A stretch of DNA of 64,000 nucleotides from Notamacropus eugenii (Eukaryota; Chordata; Mammalia; Diprotodontia; Macropodidae). Made by a program: the position numbers and the translations under genes. The stretch covers positions 335,624,651-335,688,650 of the forward strand of contig NC_092874.1 of assembly GCF_028372415.1 (NCBI RefSeq), written 5' to 3'. The notes under the pieces were generated by a model that ran no database searches, had not been told where the DNA came from, and worked only from the letters and a program-made list of their open reading frames with translations. This document shows, one piece after another, positions 1 through 10,680 of the stretch (its first letter is position 1; the number at the start of each line of letters is the position of its first letter).

Positions 1-209
1 GGGTCATCCACCCATTCTGCAGGGGAATGTCTTCGCATTCTTGGGGTAGACATTCCCTAACTCACCAACACGTTTGAGGCCTGTTGGCTTCCCTCAGCCT
101 GGTTTAGCCCCGACTGCTCTGATGGTTTTTACTGAGTTGGGGCTGCTGTGCATGCTACAGCTTCTTGGAGCTGCAGGTAAGAGTTGGGGGAAAGGTGGAC
201 ACCAAAGGT

Positions 210-915
210 AGATGGGCATCCCTGGAGAGGAGTAAAGTATAAGACCACTGGAAAAATAGGAAGGGGTCAGGTTGTTAAGGGCTTTAAAAGCAGAGGGGGA
301 AAAAGTTTAAAAATAGAATTTGGAGGGCAGTTAGGTGTCACAGTGGGATAGAGCACCAACGCTGGAGTCAGGAGGACCTGAGTTCAAATCCAACCTTTAG
401 ACATTAGCTGTGTGACTCTTGGCAAGTCACTTAATGATAATTGGCCTCCAAAAAGCAAACCAACCTAGAGAATTTTATCTTTGATCATAGAAGAAATAAG
501 GAGCCACTGGAGTTTATTGAATGGGGGGGAGGGAGTTAATGTGGTCAGACCTGTGTTCTAGGAAAATCAATTTGCCAGTTGAGTAGAGGATGAAGATGGA
601 CTGGAGTGGGGAGATACCTGAGTCAGTCTGACCTCTTGTCCAAGCAGTAGGTGATGAGCCTGCACCATGGAAGAGCTGTGTGAGCAGGAAAAAGGGGAGG
701 AGCGTGGCATAAGTCAGGTCTTGATAATAGATTAGATATGTGGAGTGTATATGAGTGAGAAGCTGAAGATGACATTACTATTAAGAGCCTAGGTTACAGG
801 GAAGAGGATTGGTATCCTTGACAGCAATAAGAAAATTGGGAGGAAGGGAGGCTTGGGAGGGTGAGAATAGATAACGAGCTCTGTTTTAGATGGTAGAGTT
901 TGAAGTGCCTAAGAG
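210..915 (-). mobile_element. CR1-clade LINE relic (L2/L3-like), interrupted by a SINE
   Basis: The plus strand reads as the antisense of a reverse-transcriptase LINE relic. Recognisable blocks are 'gagccactggagtttattga', 'gtggtcagacctgtg', 'ggatgaagatggactggag' and 'gagctctgttttagatggt'. The same blocks in the same order recur in this window at 4.8, 16.0, 28.6 and 34.4 kb. It is heavily decayed with no open frame. A SINE at about 325-460 splits it, so the LINE is the older insertion. Confidence 0.75.
325..460 (+). mobile_element. Marsupial short tRNA-headed SINE
   Basis: It has a tRNA-like head ('cacagtgggatagagcacc', B-box-like 'gagttcaaatcc') and the core 'ggcaagtcacttaatg'. It ends in an A-rich tail and sits inside the LINE relic at 210-915. 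Confidence 0.85.
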
Positions 916-1224
916 GTCACTGTGTTGTCATCTGTGTTCAAGGAAGGTAGCAACAGACTTGAAAATGGATATCAGGTTCACCAAGGTAAGCACATTCTCC
1001 CACTTGCATGTGCATGTAGATGCCCTATCTGTTATTGACGAGAGAGCGAAGTCCCCTCCGTTCTTTGCTGAAGACCAAAGGAAAGCGTGCAGTGTATCAA
1101 CATGCTCACTAGAAGGGAAGAGAGAAAAAAACAGAAGTTGTTTCTCCTGCTTAGTTTACTGCGTGGGTAGCAATTCCTGTTCAGAGACAACCATCCTTGA
1201 TACAACTGCCAATGATGGGAATGA
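916..1224. other. Unassigned 5' flanking DNA
   Basis: No gene, RNA or known repeat was recognised. An open frame from 890 runs from the LINE relic through this segment into the SINE at 1225. That composition argues against a real coding sequence. Confidence 0.5.
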
Positions 1225-1458
1225 TGGGCACCAACCAGGAGTCTGGATCCACATATCCCAAGTTCAAAGGTGGCCTCAGACACTTACTAGCTGTGTGACC
1301 CTGGGCATGTCACTTAAGCTTGTTTGCCTCAGTTTCCTCATCTGTAAAATGAGCTGGAGAAGGAAATGGCAAACCACTCCAGTATCTTTGCCAAGAAAAC
1401 CCCAAATGGGGTCATGAAGAGTCAGACACAACTGAAATAACTGAAAGACAACAATGAA
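1225..1458 (+). mobile_element. Marsupial long tRNA-headed SINE
   Basis: It has the core 'gtgtgaccctgggcatgtca', then 'cctcatctgtaaaatgagc', then the long-family tail 'ggcaaaccactccagtatct', 'ccaagaaaaccccaaatggg' and 'gagtcagacacaactgaa'. It is nearly full length. Confidence 0.92.
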
Positions 1459-2374
1459 CAGTGAAGGAATCAAACTGGGACAATATAAAATTGTCTATAA
1501 TGATGTAACTTGGAAAAAAATCACAATAAAATTAACATTTCATACTATGAAATTATAATGACCCAAGCTTGGCCCTGAAGAAGAATTAAAAGAATGTATC
1601 TCCTTCTTTGCAGAGGTGGGGGCCGTGAATGTGGGACATTATCTATAATATCAGACTTGATTGACTGATGTGTTCTTTAGTTTTACTGAACTGCTTTTCT
1701 CCTTCTTTTAAGAAAAATTCATAATAAGACATGATTCTTTGAGTATCCAGTGCTGGAAAATGAAGATGATAAAAAAAAGTTATCCAATTGCTTTAAATGT
1801 CAATTTTACTTTGTAGAGACATATTAATTTATCTTTTTTTGAAAATATCTGTTAACCTACTACTGACAGGCATTTGTCATCACACACACATACATATACA
1901 CACACAAAGTTAGCAAAATTGGGGCACTTGTCTTTATGTAAAAGAAGAATGTGTAACATCTTTAAGTTCAACGACTATTTTAAGCACTTTGCCAGAAAAT
2001 AATAAGCAAACATCTGTGTGGAGAAAATGTTGGCGTATGTTATCTTTATAGGGTAAAGGTTTGGGGTGGGGCTTGTTTTGGAAGCACCTGCCAAATAAAT
2101 ACTTGATAACGCAGTATTTGGGTTTTTCCCCTCTTTAGTACTTGAGTCTAGAATTCCGCAAATGTTCTCGCAATATATTATGTGTCTTTTCTCAGATATT
2201 TTTTCAAATATATATGCATATATACATATCTACATCCAGATATGTATTTATTATTATTCCTGTGATTTGTTTCATGATTTGGTGATTGATTGAAGCTTGC
2301 ATGTCAAAACCAAGCAGGTAAGCCTCTCATTGCAAATTGAATTGTGATCTCACTCATTTGGAAGTTCCTTCCAA
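1459..2374. other. Unassigned AT-rich 5' flanking DNA
   Basis: No gene was seen. It contains a short degenerate CA/TA repeat near 1881-1906. AT-rich non-repetitive sequence makes up the rest. Confidence 0.5.
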
Positions 2375-2460
2375 TAATCAATCAATCAACAAGACACAAA
2401 TGAAACAGCCTCTGCCCTCGAGGAGCTTATATTCTATTGGGTGAGACAACATATATATAA
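2375..2460 (-). mobile_element. CR1-clade LINE 3' end fragment
   Basis: It has 'atcaatcaatcaac' followed by 'ctcgaggagcttatattcta', the antisense of the usual L2/L3-type 3' terminus. Only the 3'-most part is present. Confidence 0.6.
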
Positions 2461-3295
2461 TTATCACCATATTTCACATAATTATAACTTTGGATAGTTA
2501 TAATTATGAATTTAAATACATGTGACCACTTCGGTGGGTTTATTATTTGCACTCATTGGGACCTAGGTCTACGTATAGAATAAATAGGTTACATATGTAT
2601 TTATACCCACACACATGTTTTGGAGCTTTTCCGTAAAGTTTATACACAGGGCAATGGGGAGATAGATATGGCTTTTTGCTAGTGGCTAGTTTTCCCAGCA
2701 TTCCCTAGCCCCCTAGGAGTTTCCTGACTTGACATGAAAATAAAATTACTTGGAGTACCACTGACCTGGACCTTGGAGGACCCAGAAGTCAAGCAAACAA
2801 GAAACAAGCTGGAGGAGGGGGGTGGAGAGCTGTGAAGGAAACAGATGTAGCTTATGAGGAGCTTCAGAAGACTAGAATTAGGTCAGTGAGGATGATTCAA
2901 GTGAGAACTGTATCTTAGGGGAATCCTACATTGCCGATCTGGTTTTAGCTGGAACCAGAGGTCTATGACCTCCCTCCCACCTCTCCTCTTTTCTTCCCTT
3001 CAGAGTAAGGATTGTATGGTATGCCATTTTTTCATTTTAGACTCTCCCTATCCCAAACCCAATCTGGGAGTTATTTATATTTGTTCTGGGGATAGATCTA
3101 CAAGGGTCACTCCATGGAGCACGTGCTATGACTACTTCCAGGAACATATGTGGTTTATCTAAAGGGCATGTACATTGAGAAGACAAAGCAATCCCTTTCT
3201 TGGATACTGAGAAGGAAATGTCCTTAACTCGGTGAATCCTAAACAGAGCATCAATCCATCTTCTGTCTCTTTCTCTTTCTTTAACTCAATTAGTG

Positions 3296-3296
<1 letters not shown>
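2461..3296. other. Unassigned 5' flanking DNA
   Basis: No gene, RNA gene or confidently recognised repeat was found in this ~0.8 kb. Confidence 0.5.
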
Positions 3297-3345
<49 letters not shown>

Positions 3346-3421
3346 TCTCTCTCTGTCCCTCTCTGTCTCTGTCTCTGTCTCTCTGTCTCTATCTCTCTCT
3401 GTCTCTGTCTCTCTCTCTCCC
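3297..3421. repeat. (CT)n / (CTGT)n microsatellite
   Basis: A pure CT run grades into CTGT/CTCTGT units. Any frame through it gives a Leu-Ser repeat, which is an artefact of the repeat. Confidence 0.97.
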
Positions 3422-3777
3422 CACCCTTGCTTCCTATGAGAAATGGGAGATGGCCCTCCCTTCTCCTACCTACGAAGAAATGATGAACTTTAAGAAGCTA
3501 AAGTAAGGTAGGCCTAAGTGCACCTGAGCATGAGTCTTGGGCCCCTGGCTGCCTCTTTAGCTTTGTGTTTCTATGAGTACAGGTATGTACTATGAGTACA
3601 GTTATCCCAAAGTGAATGTGTTCAGGACTGGAGGTAGCCTCGTGAGTTTGAGAGGTCAGGAGATCCTAGATCTTTCAGTTTAAGATAACTGGTGTGAAGA
3701 GTGTTCTGCAAGTAACCTCTTCTGGGAGATGTTGACCACCAGCAGGAAGATGAATCTAAGCCCTGACCTACTTTGCC

Positions 3778-3990
3778 AGAAGTCAGGAAGACCTGAGTTC
3801 GAATTTGGCCTCAGACACTCACTAGCTGTAGGACTCTGGGCAAGTCACTTAACCTCTATTTTCCTCAGTTTCCTCACCTTTAAAATGAAGGTGATAGAAA
3901 CACCTGCCTTACAGGTTGTTGGGAGGGTGAAATGAGAGAATGTTTGTAAAGTGCTTAGCACAGTGCCTGGCACGCGGTAGGGGCTATATA
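3778..3990 (+). mobile_element. CORE-SINE (MIR-like) with marsupial SINE-type head
   Basis: The order of blocks is 'gtcaggaagacctgagttcg', 'ctgggcaagtcacttaacct', then a MIR-like 3' part with 'gtaaagtgcttagcacagtg' and 'cctggcacgcggtagg'. Confidence 0.85.
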
Positions 3991-4177
3991 TTTACATACT
4001 TATTCCCTTCCCCCCCTCAGTTTACACTGAGTACCTTCCTCTTTGGCTAGACGTGGGTCAAATCTAAGCTTTAAATAATTTTCCCTAAAGTTCTTGGGGG
4101 GGGCATAAAGAACCAAAAAGTGTAAGAAGAGGATTCTGATACATTCTAAAGGGCCAAGTTCCCTTGGAACTGAACCT

Positions 4178-4212
4178 GGAGAGAGAAAGGGAGAGAGAGA
4201 GAGGGAGAGAAG

Positions 4213-4285
<73 letters not shown>

Positions 4286-4345
4286 AAACAGGGACAGGGA
4301 GAGGGAGAGAGAGGGAGAGGGGGTGGGGAGAGAAAGAGAGAGAGT
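4178..4345. repeat. (GA)n polypurine microsatellite
   Basis: An almost uninterrupted polypurine tract of ~165 bp in GAGA/GGGA units. Open frames on both strands are low-complexity Arg-Glu or Leu-Ser artefacts. Confidence 0.97.
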
Positions 4346-4829
4346 GTCTCCTAGCTCCATTAAACCCAGCAGTGGTTTTACTGTTACACTAAAGTAGAGA
4401 AAACCAAACAAGAGTGTCCTTTATTGTAGAGAGATAAAATGTTAGGTTCCCATTGAACCTGAGGGCTTGGGAGCTAAATTGGAACAACTGGGTAAAGTGG
4501 GAGAGTGAATTTGAACTGTCAAAGAGCTGGGATTGACATACCTCTAAAGATAAAAATCACAAACTGGTAAGAAGAGCAATCTGTGAAGGAATTTTCATTT
4601 CCATTTGGCTGGATGGACTTTGAAAAGCAAGTCCCGCCTCACTGAGGGAGGGGAAGTGTGTTGCTTAGATAGGAAAAGTCACACCCTGAAAGTAAATGAG
4701 CTTCCAAGGAAGCCCTGTCTACACTGAGGAGGTTTGAGTAAATTGCATCCATACACCCAACAAGTCCATTGGTTTTGTGGGTGATTGACAACTCAGCCTG
4801 CCTCACTCCCCTGCACCTCCTATTGCTTA
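4346..4829. other. Unassigned 5' flanking DNA
   Basis: Nothing coding or repetitive was recognised with confidence in these ~480 bp. Confidence 0.5.
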
Positions 4830-5820
4830 CATGCAGTATACAAAATAAATAAATGGTAAGTTGGGAAGAGAGGGCTCTGAGGGCTGAGGGCAGTCAGGAA
4901 AGGCCTCATGTCAAAGGAAGTGTTTAAGCTGAGTCTTGAAGGAAAGGAGATTTTATGAGGCAGAGATGAGGAAGGAATGCACTCCAAACATGGAGAGCAG
5001 TAAAGGTAAAAAGACAGAAGGTGGAATGTTATGTTTGGCTGTATTATAGAGTTCAGTCCAGACTGGCAGAATTGTAGAATTGACAAAAGGGAATACTATA
5101 TAATAAAACTGAAAAGCTAAGTCAGGTCAGGTTTTGAAGGGTGTAAAATGCCAAAGAATGCTGTATTTGATAGGAGAACAGATAGAAAGCACCTGGAGTT
5201 TAATGAGTGGAGAAGGGACAGGGTCACAGACCAGTGCCTGTGGAAAACCAGTTTGGCAGCGGTGTGGAGGATGGATCAGAGTAGGGAGAGGCTTGAGGAG
5301 CAAGAGTACTTAGGAGGGGGTGCAACTAGAGGGTGCAGTGGATAGAGCACTGGCCCTGGAGTCAGGAGGACCTGAGTTCAAGTGTGACCTCAGACACTGA
5401 GTGACCCTGGGCAAGTCACTTAACCCCAATTGCCTCAAAAAAAAAAATCTGCTTAGAAGGATATTGCACTAGTACCCATAAGACATTCTGAGAGTCTAAA
5501 CTTGGGTGGTGACTGTGAGTAAAGAGAAAGGGAGCACATAGGGGGGAAATGTGGAGGTGGAAACAAGACGTAGCAATTGATTAGATATGTGGTATATAGT
5601 AGAGCTGACTAAGGCAACTGGAAGGCTGACCCTTGACAATAATAGGGAAGTTGGCAAAAGGGATAAATTTTGGGGGAAATATGATTTTTGAGCTACTGGT
5701 CATAGCCCATTCATATCTGCTGACCCTGTGCAAATAAATCCATTCCTCTGAAAATGAAAAATGGAAGGCCACTGCCCTGAGCCCTGAGCCAGTGGCCTCC
5801 ATGAGATGGTCAAGGTGGAT
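4830..5820 (-). mobile_element. CR1-clade LINE relic (L2/L3-like), interrupted by a SINE
   Basis: Antisense LINE blocks include 'gtgtttaagctgagtcttga', 'gagatgaggaaggaatgcac', 'cacctggagtttaatgagtg', 'ggaaaaccagtttggcagc' and, after the SINE, 'attgattagatatgtggtat' and 'gacaataatagggaagttgg'. The block order matches the relics at 210, 28.6 and 34 kb. Confidence 0.8.
5318..5448 (+). mobile_element. Marsupial short tRNA-headed SINE
   Basis: It has 'gcagtggatagagcactggc', 'ggaggacctgagttcaagtg', 'ctgggcaagtcacttaaccc' and 'caattgcctc', then a poly(A) run. It interrupts the LINE relic at 4830-5820. Confidence 0.93.
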
Positions 5821-7139
5821 ATTTTAGGAGAGGAAGAGGATTTTCCCGATACCCTCTGCACAGCTGGTATGGGTTATTGGCAGGAGTGTGTTGGTAAATG
5901 TTTAAGAATCAAACAAAAAGAAAACATACACACGACACAATTTTAAGTTTAATCTTCATGATTGACATTTTCCCCACCACTTTCTTAAGTCCAGATAATA
6001 AACAAAACAATAAACCAAGCCTGGATTTATAGTTTTTTATGATTTCCAAGCTATGAATGCTCCCACTGAAAATTTAACAGTCTCACAAGCTCTAATGAAC
6101 TGGTTCCTGCACCCCCTGAGTTGAGATTAGGTTACAGTCATTCCCAAAGCCCTGACATTTGGCACCCAAGGGGAAAGGAATGGGACAGAACAGAGTAGGG
6201 GATTGTTGGGTGATAATAGGTGAATGGAGTGGGAGACTGTTTTAAAGAGTAGCCCCTCATTTGGCTATTGAAAGGAGGGGAGAATGTGACTCATCTTCCC
6301 ACCTTCTGATTGGTTGCTTGGAATCACATCAGGGCTCCTTGGAAGCCCATGAATCCTATTTTGAAGCCCTGAAGTCCATTACATTAAATGAAGGAATAAG
6401 GATACCAAAAGATGATGACAGGTTAAAGCATTGGGCAAAATCTACCTAGATAGTCCTCAGTATCTCAAGCTGGATTTGTCTTTAAAAAACCCAAAAAACA
6501 ATGAACCTAATCCACACCCTTCAAAGTTCCCAGTTGTTTCTGATGGCACCAAGCTCATAACCCAGGTGTTATTTTGCTTTTTTCTTCTTCATCACCCATA
6601 TTCCGTAAGTTGCCAAGTCCTATAGATTCTACATCCTTAATGCCTGGCATGTCACTTGTTCACTCCCACAGTCTTTACTCTCATTCACGTTTTAATGTGA
6701 ACATTTTTCTTTTTTCTTACTGTGAATTTGATAAATGTCAATAAACACAAACATTTCTTAGACAAAGAATAGGAAAAGAGGACTGCGTGTATGACATCAT
6801 GAATTATTATCATCTAGTGCTTATACTTTTTAAACGTATATTCAATTTAAACTGGTACTTCCAACACTCCCTTGGTTGTATTGCTGCCCCCCCAACTTCC
6901 TTCTGCTCTCTTCCATGTACTTTTAAAATGTTTCACTAACACATTTATTTTTATTCTTTTTTGGGGTGTCACTCTCACTACTCCACTCCAGAAGTTTAGA
7001 ACCCCCCCAAAAATAACAAAAGCTCTTGTAACAAACAAATGCATTCAAAAACAAAGCTGCACACTGCCCATGTAAATGTATTTCTCATTTGATACCTCTT
7101 CTAGCTTTATTGTAGATTATTATCTGTCCTCTCTTGTCT
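5821..7139. other. Unassigned 5' flanking DNA with an L1-end-like stretch
   Basis: No gene was recognised. 5930-6115 is a distinct AT-rich segment of unknown identity. 6870-7080, with its C-rich blocks and 'aaaagctcttgtaacaaac', loosely resembles the L1-like 3' fragments at 39985 and 41630, but not well enough to call. Confidence 0.45.
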
Positions 7140-7545
7140 TCCACATATGTGCCCAAATGATCTTCCTAAGACGTGGGTCTGACCATCATTTTCTTGCCAA
7201 AAACCTTCTGTGGCTTCCCGTTGCTTCAAGGATAAAATACTAGCTCCTTAGCCTGGTATGGAAGATTTTCCACAATCTACCTTACCAACTTTATTTCACA
7301 TTAACTCCCTTCCTTTGTTCTATGTTCCAGTCAAACTGGACTGCCAACTATTGCCCAAACTCAACATCCCACCTCCATACATTCCTATATTCCTAGACTA
7401 CATCCCATTCCCATCTCTGCCAGTCAGAATCCTTGTTCTCTTTCGTGGACCAATCCTTGGTTCCACCTTATCTACAAAGTCTTCTTGGTTACATCATCAA
7501 ATTATCTTGTATTATGTTAATCTGTGTACATACTGCTTTCCCAGC
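7140..7545 (+). mobile_element. CR1-clade LINE 3' region, sense orientation
   Basis: It reads 'caaatgatcttcctaagacg', 'gggtctgaccatcattttct', 'ctgtggcttcccgttgcttc' and 'aaggataaaatactagctcc'. This is the sense strand of the C-terminal region of an L2/L3-type ORF2. Its open frame is a decayed remnant of that ORF. Confidence 0.7.
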
Positions 7546-7556
7546 CCTATATGGAG

Positions 7557-7775
7557 ACAGCTAAATGGCATCTTTCCTGGAGTCAGGAAGACCTGAATTC
7601 ACTTAGACACTTCCTACATGTGAGATCCTGGGCAAGTCACTTACCTTTGTCTTAGTTTCTCCAACTATAAAATAGGGATAATGATAGCACCTGCTTGGTT
7701 CAGGATTGTTGAAAGAATCAAATGAGATAATGTTTGTAGAGTGCTTAACACAGTGCCTGGCATATACTTGTTCCC
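7557..7775 (+). mobile_element. CORE-SINE (MIR-like)
   Basis: It has 'gagtcaggaagacctgaatt', 'ctgggcaagtcacttacctt' and a MIR 3' part ('gagtgcttaacacagtgcct'). Confidence 0.85.
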
Positions 7776-8195
7776 TCCTTTCTCTTCCCTTTGTCCCTCT
7801 CCCCAACGGAAGTATAAAGGCTATTTCTGCTTTCAGCTTTGTGTCTCTAAAACAGAGCACAGTGGGCATTTTGGAAATATTGATTCTATTAGGACCAAGT
7901 GGACATTTAGTAAACATAGGTTACAATAGTATTTGCATTTAAGGATGGAGTGATCCAAGCTAGGTTGTGAGAAACTAAGCTTTTAAGGAGAAAAAAAGAA
8001 GATGGCAAAGTGATGGGAGATCATGGTGCTGCATGGGAGGGGGCCTGCTTGCAACAGAACCGCCTACCTTCTCCTATAACAGTGCAGTCTCAGATGACTC
8101 CTGGGTCCTATCCAATGGGGGGGACCAAGCTAAGGCTTTTAGCAGACATTGAGCACAATGAAACAAAAGCGATTGTGATGGTGCTTGAAATTATT

Positions 8196-8362
8196 TAATA
8201 CAAAGAATTATATAAAATACAATATATTCTATATATAATTGCATAGAATATATTGTATTATATAACATAATATATATTATATAATTACATTATATATAAT
8301 ATATAACAATATATAATATATAATATAATTGTATAGAATATATAATTGCATATAATACAAGG
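8196..8362. repeat. AT-rich (TATA)n tract with perfect inverted repeat
   Basis: About 165 bp of TA/TATAAT-type sequence. Positions 8216-8232 and 8243-8259 are a perfect 17-bp inverted repeat separated by a 10-nt spacer, so a cruciform could form. Confidence 0.9.
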
Positions 8363-9204
8363 AATTTAATGCAAGGAATGAGAATGTTTATCATCCTGGA
8401 GAAGGCCTGATAGTCATTTTCAAATATTCAAAGAGTCCTCAAGTCACTAAATGGAACTGGAGTGTTTGTGGATCCCCAGAAATTGGGGGAATATAATTAG
8501 GGGACTTGAGCTGATGACAGAGACAAGAGACCTCCCCCAACCCCTTATGGACACTGGAGAACCTCGGGGAAGGGCAAAATAGACCACACCTGGCCTTCAT
8601 GCGGTGCGAGTGAAGGTCAGAGTAGTTCGCCATTACAGTTATTGCCCTGACCCCTAGGCAAGGACCCAGAGCCATAAAGTCTCCCACAAATCTTTCCCTG
8701 CATCTGTGGTAGGAGGGGGAGGAAGAAATGCTTCCCGACTGAGACCCTTCAGAGAAAAGCTAGGAAGGTAAATGGGATGAGGTTGGGGGTGGAGTTAGAA
8801 GCTAAATAAGCCATGTGTAGGAGGCCTGGAACATTTTTCCTTGAATTTTGGCTGTTATGTAAACCAAGTGGCCACTCTCGGTGATTGTTGTCTGATATGG
8901 GAGGGGAGTTTGTCCTGACCAAAAGAAGAGGTCCCAGAAGTGTGCACAAGGGAGTGTTGGGGGGAGGTAGATTTTTCTAGCACAGAGCACATAGAGTTCT
9001 GTTATCTAAATTATTTTAAGCATTATTGTGTAGTTCCCAGTCTAAATTCAGAACGCACTCTCTGGCTGGGCTTTTCAGTGGCTGTGGGCATGGGAGCACT
9101 CTGAGCCCTTGGAGATGAAGTGCCCCCAGGTGGTCAGTGGGAACACTGCAGCTTTCAAATAAGGTCGTAATGTGCACTTTCTAGAGATCCCAAGGTTCTT
9201 ATAA
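8363..9204. other. Unassigned 5' flanking DNA
   Basis: No gene or recognised repeat was found in ~0.84 kb. The small open frames here show no recognised similarity. Confidence 0.45.
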
Positions 9205-9350
9205 TGGCAATTTATTAGGTGCCTACCATGTGCCAGGAACTGGTATATTCAATCAATAAACATTTAATCAAACCCAAAAGTGAAACAGTCCCTGTTACAT
9301 TCTTCTATATGCATTACATAAAGAGAACTTATTCTATCAGGGGAGTCAAC
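9205..9350 (-). mobile_element. CR1-clade LINE 3' end fragment
   Basis: It reads 'ttattaggtgcctaccatgt', 'gccaggaactgg' and 'atcaataaacatttaatc', then 'gtgaaacagtccctgttaca'. This is the antisense of an L2/L3-like 3' end. Confidence 0.65.
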
Positions 9351-9407
9351 ATGCAATTAAATGTGTGAGTTTGCATGTGTGTGTGTGCGCGCGCGTGGTG
9401 AGGAACT

Positions 9408-10350
9408 GTTGTATCCTAGAAGAGGATATAATCCCACTAGTCCAGAATCAGACCAGCTATATTTTCCCTTCACGTTCCTAGGCGTAGGGTTAACTTGGAA
9501 GGACTTAGGGGTATCTCTTCTCTAATGCCTTTGGCTTGAGCCCCCATCAGGGGGAACAATTGTGTTCTTCCCATTGTTATGTGCCAGTGAATGACTAGCA
9601 CCCCAGTTTCATTTAACCAGTTGATACCAATTAGCTTTTTCAGAGGGATATTTACTTTGAAGAGTTGTGGTAATAAAAGTTCAAACACTTCAACATTGGT
9701 GACACTTTCTCCCTACCCTGAAAACGGGCTCAGATATAGCAAAATTTCTATGTAGTATCGATCCCACAAAGTTCAGATGTGAAGTGACTACCAGATGAGC
9801 CCTTATCTCAGCTACTATGGAGCCAGGTCCCAAAGGCCATTCCTGAAGGGCACTCCTTTTCAGGTATATATGCTCAGTTGGCCACAAAACCCATCATAGC
9901 CTCACACTCCTGGACTCCAGGAGGCTCATTTTCTTGAACTTGCAAAAACCACAAGGTGTAAGCCACCGGATTAATCTCCTAGCAAAATGGAAAAGCAAAT
10001 GACAAAGCAAAAAAAAAATAGAGACTCATTCTACTCAGAGAAAAGATGCAAAGCTTCTCCTCTGACAGCTTTGTTTTTCACCCAACAATTTACTCTCAGC
10101 AATGAAATCGACCCAAGAGAGGGAAGCCACACAGAATCTCCCATATTTTCAATACAAACTTTTGACCTGACATCAAGATCTGGAACACCACTGTCTCTGA
10201 ATGTTAAAGATGGTCCAGAGGCTCCAGAGCAATTCGGAAAGATCCCTTGGCTACTGGTTGGAGGGCAGTTACCATCAGGCAGAGAAATCAAACATAAATC
10301 TCAAATCAATCAAATAAAGCTTTCCCTCTTTGGATCATTCATGAAGTGAC
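9408..10350 (+). mobile_element. Candidate old LTR-element fragment (low confidence)
   Basis: The segment has no match to repeats seen elsewhere in the window. AATAAA occurs at 9672, followed 18 nt later by a ...CA end (9695), two bases, and then 'tggtgacac'. That layout resembles an LTR end followed by a primer-binding site. A second AATAAA lies at 10313. A 120-residue open frame (9987-10349) shows no recognised domain. I saw no gag, pol or env motif and no second LTR. It could equally be unique DNA. Confidence 0.25.
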
Positions 10351-10419
10351 ATGCTAACTTTCTGTAGGCTTAAAGAAACCCAATGCATGTGGGTTGCTTC
10401 TGCCACATGGGGTACTACC

Positions 10420-10680
10420 TAGGCAGCTGGTTGGCACAGTCAATAGAGAGTTAGAGCTTGGAGTCAGAAAGATCTAAGTTCAAATTCTACTTCAGACACT
10501 TCCTAACTGTGTGACACTAGGCAAGTCACTTTAGCCTCTCTCAGTCTCAGTTCTCATCATGTATAAAATGGAGCTAATAATAGCACCCACCTCACAGGGT
10601 TATTGTAAGGATCAAATGAAAAAGCCCATGTGAAGTGTTCTGAAACCTTAAAGAGCTATACATATATGCTAGCTATTACC
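10420..10680 (+). mobile_element. CORE-SINE (MIR-like) with marsupial SINE head
   Basis: The head 'gcagctggttggcacagtca' and 'gttcaaattctacttcagac' are followed by 'ctaggcaagtcact', 'ctaataatagcacccacctc' and 'acagggttattgtaaggatc'. Confidence 0.85.

Noticed and set aside
890..1417. 175-codon open frame
   Set aside because: It begins in a decayed LINE and ends in a SINE tail ('SWRRKWQTTPVSLPRKPQ' is SINE-derived), so it is a chance fusion of repeats.
3297..3421. CRISPR-like or structured array
   Set aside because: It is a simple CT microsatellite without spacers. The genome is vertebrate.
4085..4411. Arg-Glu / Leu-Ser repeat proteins on both strands
   Set aside because: They are artefacts of the (GA)n tract.
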